From Pholis gunnellus (lineage: Eukaryota; Chordata; Actinopteri; Perciformes; Pholidae), in assembly GCA_910591455.2 (NCBI GenBank), contig OU342812.1, positions 4,244,732 to 4,308,731 of the forward strand: 64,000 nucleotides of DNA, given 5' to 3'. Below the pieces are notes generated by a model. That model did not search any database, was not told the DNA's origin, and saw nothing but the letters and a program-made list of their open reading frames with translations. Both the position numbers and the translations under genes were made by a program. Shown here piece after piece: positions 1 to 13,189 of the stretch. How positions within the stretch are numbered: the stretch's first letter is position 1; each line of letters opens with the position of its first letter.

Positions 1-324
1 CAGTAGTGGTCTTCATGTTCACCCCTCGCTCCCAACAAAGTGGAGGTAGAGGATTAAGTTCAGTTCCTTTACGTCAGTGCAGTTTTGCTTCCTTCTTCCT
101 CTTCAGGATTCACGGCTTCATAGCCTTCAAGTTCTGACTCTTTTCCTGTGTTCTCCTACTCATGAACATAAATTAACCCCGAGCCCTTTCAAGTAACTCC
201 CTGAATGGCTAGCATTGCAGGGATGATTTCCTGCCCCCCCCACCCCACCCCACCCCACCCCTAGTTGAGTCTCATTCACCTTAAGTGGCTGGTGTTCCTT
301 TCTCAAACCGAGGCCCCAGACAGT
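1..324 (-). other. creld1: creld1 3' UTR (continues beyond left edge)
   Basis: This stretch follows the creld1 stop codon at 325-327 on the minus strand. I see no AATAAA or ATTAAA here on that strand, so the polyadenylation site is probably left of the window. Positions 233-262 are a C-rich tract with CCCCA units, so the transcript would carry a run of guanines followed by repeated GGGGU units just downstream of the stop. No other gene is visible. Confidence 0.6.
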
Positions 325-3200
325 CTAGCGTCCCTTCAGAAATCCGTCCAGCATGTAGTCTCCCTTTTCCGTCAGCCAGTATCCGGCCATAGCAGCAACA
401 CCTCCGATGAAAATGGCCGTGAAAACCATGTCGCCCTTCGCGGCGAGCGTAGCTATGGCGCAGATTACAACGCCAAAGAACATCTGCTGCAGTACGAGGA
501 CCTCGTCGTCCGTCATGTCGTCAAACAGACCCTTCTCTGGGCCGGCTGAGGAGGAAGAGGGAAAGAAAGTGAGCCGACCGATCTGACGCGCAACAATATC
601 TGCGTTATAATTGTCTTTCTATGCTCTGTGTGTTTACTGCTACGGCTGCTTACCAGGAGGCTTATTCTCAACACAAATGCTATCTCTTCTGATGAACCCG
701 TCAGCACAGTCACAGTGGAAGGAGCCCTCCTCATTGATACAGGCCTCATTGAGTCCTGGGCACGCTATCGCACGATCACTACATTCATTGACATCTGTGC
801 GAGGAGGCAAAATAATAAAAAATCTTCAGTTTCAGGAAATCAAAAATAAACAAATAAAAGGTGCAGAAATAGAGTAAATAAGCGGTACAGTATGTCCTTA
901 CCCAGACACTTCGCTCCTCTCAGTTTGTAGCCACGTGCACATTTCTTACAGCGGGCAGGACCACTACCCATGCAGCCCACACACGCCTGGTCACAGCCTG
1001 GACACAAAAGCACCGAGGTCAACGTTACGCGCTAAACTGGGCAATAAGCGCGATATTGTAGGAATAACTGAATTTGTCACGCAGTGGAAAATGTTTCCAT
1101 TCCCACAAAACCTGCATGTAATGAAGTTTACAACAACACAACTAGATCTGAAATGATTAGTCAACAAAAAAAAAAAAAATGTAATGGCAAGTACTGTGAT
1201 AGTCGATGACTCATTTTAATTTTTCAAGCAAAAATGCCAAACATTCACAGCTAATATATGTCTTTGTGTTTTGGACTGTTGATAAAATAAAACAATACAA
1301 ATGAAGCTCATGCTGTGGTAAATAACAGGAAATAACATAGAACAGGCATTTCTCTCTACTTTCTGGCATTTTATAGATAAAATAATGAATACAAATTAAA
1401 AAAAGATTAATCAATCATTTAAAAAAAAAATGTCTTAGTTGCACAGAAAACCTAGTTTTTTTATTATAGCTTCGACAAACACGACAGCTGCAGAACATTT
1501 ATGGAGGCGCACTTGCATGATTTCATTTGGTAATGAACGCTGACCACAGCTACTACACAAGACAACGTACCTCTGCATTCATACGATCCTTCTGTGTTGT
1601 GACAGAAGGTGTTCGAAGGACAACGAGCCAGCTCTGTACCGCACTCGTCAATATCTAAGGAGACACACAAGAGCAGTCAAACAACACACATCCAGAAAAC
1701 TGGCACAAAAGAGTCGACGAAATGTCTCCACATGACCTCTGAAGCCAAACTCACCCACGCACTTGTTGTCATGAAGGATCCAGCCGGGTTTGCAGTCGAG
1801 GCATTTGTAGTCCTGCGGCCCCGCGCATTTCTTACACGAGTGGTAGCAAGCTGCAAAGAGTTAAGAGGAGAGGAGTCAGTTCAAGAGGACGTCAAACAGA
1901 CTTAAATACATGTGGAGGTTTGTAGCAGAGGTCTGAATCTCAGGCACCTGCACAGGCTCCTATGCTGGCGTTAGAGCTCTTCTCTCTGTAGTAGCCATCA
2001 GCACAGCTCTGGCACAGACGGCCCGAGTATCCAGGGTCACAGACACACTCTCCGTCTCCGAGGCGAGTCCCCTCCCCCTCGCAGCGGCCCAGACCTCCAC
2101 ACACACCGCCGGGGCTCGAGGGACACTCTGTAATTGAGGAAACATTATATTAGTAAATATATAAATTAGCATGGTGATTTTTTTTTTTACATCTTTATGA
2201 ACACCTGAGGATGAATAAGGTTTGGTGAGGTTTTCTACACTGATATCAGGAAGCTTCTGTTTAATGCTTAATGTTTTTCACACCTTTGCAGTCAGGTCCA
2301 AAGCTCCCAGGTGGACAGCAGACTCTCAGCTGCTCTATGCACAGCCACTCAAACAGGTCCGGTGCCTCCTGCTGCCTGCAGGACACACAAAGTTAAAACA
2401 GGGGCATGGTATTACATCCCAACAAAACACTTTCCTCTCTCCGATTCACCAAAATCACAGAACATAATACACATGTCTCGTTTACCTGTGGAACCACCAT
2501 GTCTCCACTTGGTCCTCTATCTGCTCCAGCAGCTGGTTACATTCAAAATCTGCTTTCTCACAAGCAGATTCTACGATCTCCAGGAGCCGAGTCTCACTGA
2601 AACAAGAGAGCAGCAACTAGAGATGTAAGACAGAAGCAGAGTAACAGAACAGATGCCGTCTCAGCCCCAAAGAAGAGTGGAGCCTCGCTGTGGTCTGCTG
2701 AGAGGATTCACAAAATATCATTTAAATGCAAATGTGCGGTGAAGACAAAAGGACGACACACAAGTGTGTGTGTTGTTATATATTACCCCCCCCCCCCGAT
2801 TGCCTCCGGGTATTTCCAACACTGATACCAAGTCAAGTATTGACTGACTCCACAATCCCCATATATCAAGTAACTCAATAAACCTGTGACTCCGATTTAA
2901 ATTTTCTCTCACCTGCTCGCATACTTAGCCAGCTTCTCTTCTTCCCAGGCAGTGTTTCCTCCCCCAAAGTTCTTGGTGGCTGTTCTCTCCAAGCCCTAAA
3001 AAAGCAGCGAACATTTCAAGACTCGGGTTGTACTGAAAGAAGACGAGCACGAATGTGTCGGCACATCGGCTTAGCTGCAGTACCGTAATGAAACTCTCTG
3101 TGAGTTTTCGGCAGGTCTGGCACGGCGCGGTCTGGACTCTCACCACTGAGAGCTCTGAGAGAAGCACCAGAGCAGGCAGGAACGGCCAGGCCCACCACAT
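325..3200 (-). CDS. creld1: creld1, cysteine-rich with EGF-like domains protein 1
   Basis: Ten coding exons (minus strand, 5' to 3'): 3200-3084, 2995-2913, 2596-2486, 2375-2284, 2127-1948, 1850-1755, 1654-1571, 997-902, 794-654, 545-325. Phases agree and the sum is 1221 nt, giving 406 aa; human CRELD1 is about 420. The start is an ATG two codons before tryptophan-rich signal peptide sequence (MWWAWPFLP), followed by CQTCRKL. Next come the conserved WE-type N-terminal region (FGGGNTAWEEEKL), EGF-like and furin-like cysteine repeats (YKCLDCKPGW), and two calcium-binding EGF modules starting DIDEC and DVNEC. Two hydrophobic C-terminal segments (residues about 350-395) separated by a short loop are the hallmark that anchors CRELD1 in the membrane. 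The family acts in the ER/cell surface, and human mutations cause atrioventricular septal defects. No break or missing cysteine was noticed. Which teleost copy (a or b) this is cannot be told here. Confidence 0.95.
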
Positions 3201-3204
3201 GGTC

Positions 3205-4330
3205 CTTCAGAAAACACACACACAACCAGTGATGTACAGCAAATTAAAAAAAAGAATTGGGGTTGATATACTTCTTAGTGAAAAAGCTTCACCCATCACG
3301 AGTCTCCAGAGACCCCGACATAACTTCCACTGCCTGGATGCAATGCAGTATTACTGCATGCACAAAACGTGGACAAAACAACAAGAACATCTGTACAACA
3401 CAATCATACACAACGCCATGCAATATATATATACTTTTGTGATTACTTTTGTAGTTATATGTCATATAATACAAAGCAATCGTATACAAAGCCATGCAAT
3501 ATTAGTATTTATTGGGACAGTGGTGATGATTTATGGTATTTTTAAGCTGTATTTTAGTAGATTAACTGGATAGCATTACACTGCTGCCCTGATATTAAGC
3601 TCATCCTACTTTGTGACGTCAAACAGATTCATATTTTCATCCAGATTTAAGTTATTTTCATAATTTGGGTGATATTTAAACCTGCACACAATGCAATCTT
3701 CAAGTAGAGGGACAACTCTCCAATTACTGTTTTATTAATAAAGTATTTAGTCACAGTTAGACAAGCTTTTAAAAACAACTGGTTGGGATGCTCCTCTTAC
3801 ACCGTTAGCATTAGCATTAGCTAGCTCAGCATCAGCACCACACAAAATTAGCCACAACTAGCTAAGGTCGCTAGCTAGCTGCTAGCCGAAGCTAACGCTG
3901 TCCGTCATTGTCAGCTAATGTTTCCGGTGTATCGTTTAAAGTCCACGAGACTCCGGCGACAGCGTCCTCCCAACGTTAAATATATGATGAGGTATCTTTT
4001 ATTGCAGTTGACGTTACTCTGATATCAGCTAGCCAAACTAGCTAACTCAGGTTTTTTTTGTGTTACCTTGTTGCAAAGCCACGACGTCCTGCGACGCACC
4101 AACTGATGATGATGAGGATGATCGTCCGGCTCACACAACGCAGGCGGACAGTTTCACACTTTGGTCGGACGCTTTTGATGCTTCAAGTGGGCCATTGTGG
4201 TTGGTAAGCCAGCCGAATGACTAGCTAGCTGCGCAGCTGCAGGCTGGTGTAGTGGAAGCTAGAGATGGCTGGAGATGAATGAATGAGCAGCTTCCAGTTG
4301 GTTCTGTTCTGAACTGCTGAAGACACACAG
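3205..4330 (-). promoter_or_regulatory. creld1: creld1 5' UTR, first intron and promoter region
   Basis: The first coding exon begins after an acceptor (AG at 3206-3205) only four bases before the ATG. A matching 5' UTR exon ends at 4067 with donor CAAG/GTAACA (GT at 4066-4065). The transcription start is probably between 4100 and 4330, where the sequence is GC-richer. Intron 1 (3205-4066) holds a cluster of GCTAGC and TTAGCATTAGC motifs at 3805-3900. The exact start site is inferred, not seen. Confidence 0.5.
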
Positions 4331-5899
4331 GATGTGGCCCCGCCCAAAGACAGCTGGGATTTAATTCATCAACCAATCAGTCACCTTCACATTTTACATC
4401 ATGGCAGCTCTTGTTAAGCTCTTTAGAACTACATTTAACCACCTAGTAATGTCATGTTTTTGTTCTTTTAAGTATGCTGAAATCAAGGATACAAAACTAG
4501 ATTTTTACCATTTGCAGATATCTGCATTTACCAAATAAAATTGACAATTCAGAGTAAGTAAGTAAGTATTAATTTGTACTTGTCAAAATACCTATGAACT
4601 GACTGATATACTTGTGGGTTCCTTTGTGAGAAGCATCCTCCTGATGCATTTTATGGATCAGGATTTAAATGTCACGCGTGTCAAACAAAAAGACGTTGCC
4701 ATGTTTGCATTGAATAATAATCCACAATGTTTTGTTGTTAGAAAAGAACATCTGACTATATGATTCAGACGGATTCTTCATTCAATCCCACTTTAAACAG
4801 TACGACAAAACACTGTATAAAAACAGACAAAGCAATTTAATGTATACTCCTGTACAAAAAGAAAGGAAATAGCTTATTTTTGTTTTAAGAAAATCTTCAT
4901 GTCAGGGCTTTCCACAGTTAGCCTTTGCTGTTATTTTTACAGTTAAATACCACAAAATACCCAATAAAAGTATAATACAACATATTTACAGTAACAGTCA
5001 TTTGCAGTATAGTGCAGAGGTTACATGTCATTTACAGTAACTGACTAGTATTATATATATTTTATAAGCCCCGATAAATCTGGACTTTTATACCACAATA
5101 CTGCAAAATGTGAATGGTGCAGTATTATTTTGTGCATTAGCTATATTTAGTACATAGCATTTACAGTATCTTACTATAAAACACAGGTGCACTATCGTAC
5201 ACCAAAACATATTTACAAAGATCTTTAATTAATGTTTAGTCTGTTGCAATAAATGTAGTAGGGTTAGTGAGTTTTTAGGGTCTTAGGTGTTTTGTAGTAG
5301 TGATTACTGTATAATACACACTTTTCCAAATCTAGACAACATGATACACACAGATATTAAATACCATCTGCTTAGTGTTTGGGAGCTCTTTCTCAAGCTT
5401 CAGATAGCTTATCATTGTCCCATATCTCCACTATGTCTTATGATTGTACTTATATACTGTATTTTAACTAAGTTGTGACTAAACTGAAGCACACTGACGG
5501 TAACGCTGTTTTACTTTAAAACATCTTTAAAGTAAAAGTACTGTTGAGGTGACTTACTAGCTGCCTTTGAGTCACAGCAAAAATACAATAAAATGTAATG
5601 CAGTATATGCATTAGGCTACATGTCCATGCAGAATGTCATATATTAGTAAATATGTCAAACACAATAACTTGGTTTATGATGGATAAACAGAGTTAAGAC
5701 AAAACAATGGAGCAAATTGCTTGTTTGAGATTCTAGTTTTACATTTTAGTGTAATTTTAGTGACCTATAGGCTTTTTTTTTGGTTTGTTGGTCTTGACTC
5801 GGCCTCGCTCTGCCTTTATCTTAGTCTTGACTTGGTCTCAACCTCTCAAAGTCTTTTTCGGCTTTAGGTGGTCTTGACTACGACACTGGTGTGTGAGCT
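4331..5899. other. intergenic spacer between creld1 promoter and il17rc 3' end
   Basis: AT-rich sequence with no ORF of coding character and no recognisable exon on either strand. Several short blocks around 4900-5250 repeat phrases such as tttacagta. I see nothing that supports a gene. Confidence 0.5.
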
Positions 5900-5905
5900 T
5901 TTATT
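5900..5905 (-). terminator. il17rc: candidate il17rc polyadenylation signal AATAAA
   Basis: The plus strand reads TTTATT, which is AATAAA on the coding strand, about 170 bases after the il17rc stop codon. Position and sequence suit a cleavage signal. Other AT-rich sites further left cannot be excluded. Confidence 0.45.
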
Positions 5906-6073
5906 TCTCCGGAGCTGGAATTGTCGCTGCTGTTTCCACTGACACATGACCCCAGATGTTTATCAGCAAATGCAAAATCTGCAACGGGAGCATCTCCCCA
6001 GAGAAAATCCCTTCAACTTATTACCGGCTGCTCATTCCTAAACTGAAGCTTGTTCTTGTGTCATCGTCTGCTG

Positions 6074-9000
6074 TCAGACCCATTCCATGTCACTGATCTT
6101 GTGGTTTGAGTCAGGACTGGAGGGAGGCGTGATAAGACAGGGCTGCAAGGGCACCGTTTCCCCAGAGTCTTTGACTCCCGCCCCAACACAGCTCTGGGAC
6201 ACTCCCGCGAGGCGTAAAACAGTTGTCCCCGCCGTGAACCCTGACAGCCGCCGCGCCAGAGCTCGGGATGCCATCCTGAGGCCCCCTGCTCGTTTCCGTC
6301 TGGCCGATGCAGTAGCCATTTGCCGAGCCCCGGCCAGTTCAGTCAGAAAACCCAGGCTCTGGGAGGGGAGGCTGTACACATGAAGGCCGCGGAAAAGTTC
6401 CGGCAGCGGCCGCAGACCACCCGGAGGCTCGGGTGGGAGTGCTTCAAACTGCACCAACATGAACCGCTCACCGGCGCGACCCTGCAAATAGTCTGCTAGG
6501 ACACAGCTCAACGAAGCTGTAAAAACATCCCCACAGGGAGAAGAGCCAGTGCGGCGGCTTCCTTCCTCCTCTTCCTCCTCCGTGTCTACGCTCCTCTCCC
6601 AGCTGCGAGCTCCCCATTCTTCAGCCCTTATCCAGGCGGCCTGGGATAGGACCAGCACCACTTTGCCCCCCTGCTTCTGCAGTCGGTTCAGTCTCGAGTG
6701 GAGCCAAAGCACGGGGCCCAGCGCGCCGAGCTCGGTCTGGCTCCACAGGTCCAGAGACACGCTGAAGCCCAGGGCTTGGAGGGACGAGCCCAGGTGACTC
6801 ATCAGCTCCGGCATAGCCTGGTCGTCACCAGGTGGGTACAGCAACACCACGTGACCACCACCCACAGCACCTGGAATAGAGGAGGGTTAAAACCTTTCAG
6901 AGAGTTTATTAAAGGAACACTTTCTAGCAGAGAGTAGATGAGAGGATCGGTATCACGCTCGTATCTGTCTGCTGCTGGTACCAGGAGATGGTTAGCTTAG
7001 CACAAAAACTAGAAACAGAGTTAAACAGATGGCTCTGTTCAACACTTACAAAATCGTAATACCGGCAGGGAGGAGTTTGTCACACTAGAAGCTTATTATA
7101 GCCACTAGAAAAGATTCAGACTATGAATGAGAATTTTAGAAAAAAGGGTAAAAGTGAAACTTTAAACATAAGAACATCTCTATATTCACACATCTCTATA
7201 AATGTATCAATGAAAATGTAACAGGATAAAGAGTATGTGGAAAATAGTGGTTGCCCAGTGTGAATTAGATGTCAGGCTTTCTCATACCTTTAACATCATC
7301 TTCTTTCAACCACCTCCACATGTATCCTTGAAGGGAACCAGAAGTAGAAAATGATTTATTTTTGCTAAGGTGCTATTAATATCTAATGACCAACAGATAT
7401 TTAAAAACTGACCTTTTAGGACTCCTTGTATAAGATAGGCTCCAAGTGTGGCCAAACACATCAGTATTAGTCCGATGAGGATTAGGAGGCTCCATCTCCA
7501 CCGAGATGCTGGAAAATAAATGAATTATTAAGTACAGAAGTCTTTAAAAAAGAAGTTTCACAGACTTTGCCAAGTGTACAGGGAGTGTGTCACAACGTAT
7601 CCGCCACATTCTAGTGAAAACAAATGTAGCTTGTTTTAGCTGATATAGTTAAACATTAAACACACTTAATCTGGGCAATGATTAACAGTCTTACTTGTAA
7701 ATGGACACTGGGGCTCTAAATATAAATCCATCCCATCTAGCTTTATCTTTAAAAAAAAAAGAGTGAAAGAGTTATGGTTAGCCCTGTATGCAGCGCAGGA
7801 AGAAGCAGTGAAACGCAGACAGATCGGGCCTTTGGAGGTCATCTTGTCCTGGTCACAAGCAAGACACCAAAGGGCCTGATTGTATGTAAAGATTATATTC
7901 AAGATATCAAGACAAAGATCACCTGAACACAAAGCAGCGGATGTGACGGCACATTGAAATCTCCTGCTTTCTGAAAAGAAAAAGTAAGAAATAAAAGGAA
8001 TGAATGAATGAATAAATAATCACCAATAAGAAAGTGAAGATTTATTATTATACATAAACAATAACAGTGGTTCCTAAGGGTGAGGGTTAGGTCTATGGTT
8101 GCAGTTAGGATGTGCAGAAGTGGATCAAGTATTTAGATTCTTTACTTTAAAGTAGTAATGCCACAATGTAAAAAATACTCAAATAAAGTAAACTTAAGTA
8201 AAAGTACATAAGCATTGTTGGAAAAATGTATGACTTTAAAAGTTGTCTTTAGCCAGAAAATAGTTATATTAAATGTTGTGTTATTATATATTGGATTAAT
8301 GTTACCGATGCATTAATGTGTAAGCAGTATTTTAATGTTGTATGTGGTTGAGATGAAGTTGAACTCATTTACATTGTGTTGGTTTTATTTATAGCTGTCA
8401 CATAAAACAACTCTGAAACGTAGCAGAGTACAAGTAGTGAAATTAAAATGCAAATCAAAGCATGTCTATATTTTACGGAAGTAAGTACGTCTACTCTTCA
8501 TCACAGAGGGTGTGACAGCTTACAGAGAAAGAAAAGGTTTTTGTTGATGGTTCTTTTACCCAATATCCAGAGAGTGTTGCGCTCCAGCCAGCATGTCTGT
8601 CGCTGTGCAGTCTCTGCCTGGAGCCCGTCACCTCTTCACACTGGCCTCCTGCCAGGTCTTTCTTGCACAGCCTCACCTCTGCCTCCAATCTGCAGGGGGC
8701 AGTCACATTCCAGATCAGGCCCGGGTCACCCTCCCTCATCCGGGGCTCCTCCACCGACACCGACACCGACACGTTGTGCTGCATTCTTTCCAGTGCATCT
8801 GAAGAAAAAATAAATAATAGAAACATAGTTATGCTGTCAAATCATTTACCGTGCTAGTTGTTGGGTTAGGTTGACTTCAATGAACGTCCCTCACCTCGTT
8901 GGTTTTTGAAAGGGCAGAATTCACTCCGAAGTGCTTTTTCCTTGCACCGCACCTGAAGAAAATAAATGAAAAACAAACTCCCAAATTAAAAAAAGTAAAT

Positions 9001-12000
9001 AAAATACATTTGCAGTCGTCTTTTTCTTGTACAATTAACATGTCAGCTACCTGAAGGCACAGGCATGGCGTAGCAAGGTTTGATGGAATTTCCCTCTTGC
9101 CTTCGGGCTGCAAAGGTTAAAAAGAAAGTTTAACAGATATACCCAGACAACACTGACTTTTGACTAATAGATTAGATTGATATAAGTAGTTTAGCATTGA
9201 CTGACCCACGCAAGAGCCTTTCCAGTTTCAATCACAACAATCGAGCACTTGGACTCGTCATCAACGTTTTCCATTTGGAGGAGGACCACATTTCTCTTAA
9301 GATCAGTCACAGCTCGCAGTCTGGGGACTGAGACATCACTCATCATGATTTGTAATTGAGCTGTAGCACTCTACAAGTACGTACAATTGTTTTTGCTGGC
9401 ACTGCCTTGAGCACGCTCCTCAGCATGCACACAGTACACGTTAGTAGAGATGTATCGATAGTGAAATTCTGGGCCGATGCCGATGTTTGAAATAACAATT
9501 TGGCCGATAGCCGATGTTGTTGTTACTTTGTTTTTGCTGTTATGTATTCCCCTTTTGTGCCAGGGAAGCAAAGATGCATTCATATAAAATAAATTACTGA
9601 GCTGTTTCAAAATCATTCAGTAATTCATTACGCTGTCTTAACCTTTTAAAATAAACTTTCACATCAATAAGATTCTTTAAAAAGTGTGTCAAAAGCCCTT
9701 TTGGTGACTATACATCTACCGACTCAATGAGAAGAATGTTTCAGTACATAACCCAACAGAAATATTTGTTTTGTGATACATAAATTAAATGTAATGAAAC
9801 GTAAAAGCGATTAGAAACATAAGCAGTGTTTGCCACTCATAGACTACTTGGATCAGGTATATTACCGGCTACCAAAGCATATTTGGCAACCCCATTTAGC
9901 AATTTTTTTTTTTTTTAATCTGTCTGAGAGAACAATGCCATCCACGATCAATCAACTAGTTGACTAGTAGCTGCTTCATTTTTTGTTGACTGTGACAACG
10001 TTCTTGTAGCGGATCCGCTATCTGCAAATATATCATCGTATTTGCCGATTGACCGATGGCAGTCCTCAGGCAAATATCGCTACCGGTGTTCGGAAAATAA
10101 ATCGGTGCATGCCTACATGTTAGTCTATAAACAACACCTTTTTAAAACACTTCTTACCATCACATTTCTTTTCAGTCCCCTGAAGGTTCATGGAGCAAAC
10201 TGTAAGAAAAGGAGGTTAATGTTCAGCGACAATGGTTGTCAGCAACTTCAAGTTATGCCCCTCACTTCCAGTCTGCAGGCAAACCTCACTCTACATTACA
10301 GCATCTGAACTCACCTTCTTCTAACGATGGGATTGTGATATTTTGTATGATGTCCGCTCCGTTTGAATGTGCGTAGACGAGGACCACGACTGGACTGCCA
10401 AACGTTGTTTTCTCCATCAACAGCAGCTGCAGGAAGGAAATATATAGTATAGAGAGTAGTAGTAGTAGTAAGTATTTGAAATCACTTAGTTAACAACAAA
10501 CACACTAACAGATATTTTGGTAACTAGTCTTTCAGCACCGTAATAGATTTACACAGCGGTGGAAGAAGTATTCAGATCCTTTACGTAAAAGTACAATATA
10601 ACAAAGTCAAATCTGTATTAAGTTTTGTATTTTTCTCTAATCTTAGCTTTTTTGTGTCAAATTGGAAAAACAGTGATTTTAATTAAGGCATCTAAGAAGT
10701 TTGGAGATGTCTCTTTGGCGGAACTGCCAACAACATCCCGACATCTGAAAAGTGCCCCAACCAGATACAGATTGTTTGGCCAAGAGCCACGAGCTGAATT
10801 GTTGGTTTAACCTTAACAATGTGCCTCAGGCCTCAGCACTGGATAGGAGATAAGCAAATCAACATTTTGATTTAAGGTCTAGTGTGAAGCGATCTGGTGG
10901 CATCTAACAGTGAGGTTGCAACCAACTGAATCGTGAAGTGAGCAGGAGAACTACGGTGGCAGACGCGAAAACACAGTTCTTGAGTAAATCTACATTGTTA
11001 CTTTCCAGCACTGGAGATTAGTTAATTAATGAACAACAGAAACAACCACAACAAGAGGTCATTTCCTGACAACTGCTACCTTGTGTGTGGGCTGTTGAGA
11101 AGAAGGTTGGTCTAAACCGGAGTAGCTTGATTTAAACTGGAGTGTCTTGCAACAGTCAATGGAGCCTGGGGAGCTGATGCATACTTTCACCAAAGCTGTA
11201 ACACAGAGAGTACAGAAGAGAAATGGAAAAAGTATAAAAAGTCAATCTGTATAAAACAATGCGTGTGACTTTTAAGTGTGTCGTGGGTTGAGTGTATGGC
11301 TCTATACCTCTCGGCTCAGGAAGCACGAAGTGACCACTTCCACCTGCCAGTTGATTCTTGTCAAACCACTGCTCTTCATCATTATGGTCACCAGACTCCT
11401 CAGGAACCTCCCTTGGATCATTTGTTTCTACAACAACAATCACAGTCAGTAAATAGTCTGCTACAGTGGAGAACCCAATGTGTTAAGACCATAACATCTG
11501 ACTCATTGACAAGTCAAACAACTATGATTGAAATGCAGGAAACAACTGCTCAAGAGATGAGATGACCTGACAGTTTATCAGCAACGAGAACATTTATTGG
11601 TATAAGGAAACACTTCAAGGAAAAGATGAGAGAAAAATTCAAGGTATGTCACCCTAGCTGGCAAAGTCAAAGATACAAGATTTACGACAAAGCTACCTTG
11701 GACGGAGAAGAGGATTTGCAGGTACGGTTCACATTCTTGTGTGGCTGAACAGCGCAGAATCACTTTAAGCTGCACATGTGTAACGTTCACCGTATCGTCT
11801 GGATCGGGCAGAGCAGCAGCGAACGGAGAGGCTGTGGAAACAAAGAGCGCTTCTGCTTCAGACAAACTGTGAGGTTTATGACCGCGATATTAAATGCACT
11901 CGTGTTGATCGTGTCGCTACCTGAGCTCACGTGGCAGTCAGTCAAACCCTGAAAGGAAGAAAAGTTGTGGATGAGAATTGAACGCTCAACAATCAACTAA

Positions 12001-13156
12001 ATGGCCAAAAATGAAAACACACCTCTTGAGTGGCACAGGTGTCAACAATGGTGAAAGAGGTATTCAGATCGTAATTCAGATATAATAGGGTTTCTGGTAG
12101 AACCCTCTCGTTGGGTTCTAGATGACACCCTTAGAAAGGTGGAAAAGTTCTGTAGAGAACTTTCAGAGAGGCTTCTGGATGGAACCATTACAGCCTAGAA
12201 GGGTTCTGGGGGGAACCTTTCACAGATGGTTCCAGTTATGACCCTTTAAGTTGGGTTCTTGGTAGAACCCCATGAAAGGGTTGCAGCTGGAACCTTTATA
12301 AAATGTTTTACCAAAACCCCAAAATGGTCCATGAGGACAAGCTGAAGAACTCTATGTGGTTCTAGTTAGCACCTTTATTTCTAAGAGTGTTCCTATATCA
12401 CTGGCCTGCAATACATTTTCATTTAAATTTCAAAGTTGTATTCATAATAGCAATGGAAACTACAGACAGGTGAATATTTAAAGTAAATATTTAGTATATC
12501 AGTAGGAACAGTGACACAAGTGACATGTGCATTTAATTCTACTGGTGACGTCAATGCGTTTGGATCAATATTATCAAACCCCCCAAATGAGGGCCCATCT
12601 TTCAGTAATAGATGCTCCATTCCCAGGAGGGTTCCAGAGTGAGAAATTTATATGGCATATACTGTATACACTACATAAGTAGTCTGCGATACATAAGTAT
12701 AATTTTACTAATCAATCGGCCTTTTTTCCAGCAGACATTTAGACTTGTCTTGGTTAGAAAGTGCAACTGATCACACTAACCATGGTCCCATTATATTTAA
12801 GTATCCCAGTGAGAGTGAATGTGTGACAGTGAACCAGCACACACAATTACAAACACTCTGAGACTAAAGCAGCTAAAAATTAAATGACTTTCAAATTAAA
12901 TGGTCAATGTAGTTTAATACTTGTGTTAATGTTGTTAATGTTTTATGCTACTTCATACTTCTACTTCATATGTGCTTGTATGTATATTTGATAGTACACA
13001 TGTTGAAGTTCTCTCTGGTTGATTTACATCTCTGAAACAGAAAGTTCCAGCACCAACAACCCTCCTTGGAAATGGAGCGGTGGAGTAAGGTGTCAGGCAC
13101 AATAGTAAATAAGTAATGGACATTAAACTCTGCTAGCTCTCTCTCTCCCTCTCTCC

Positions 13157-13189
<33 letters not shown>

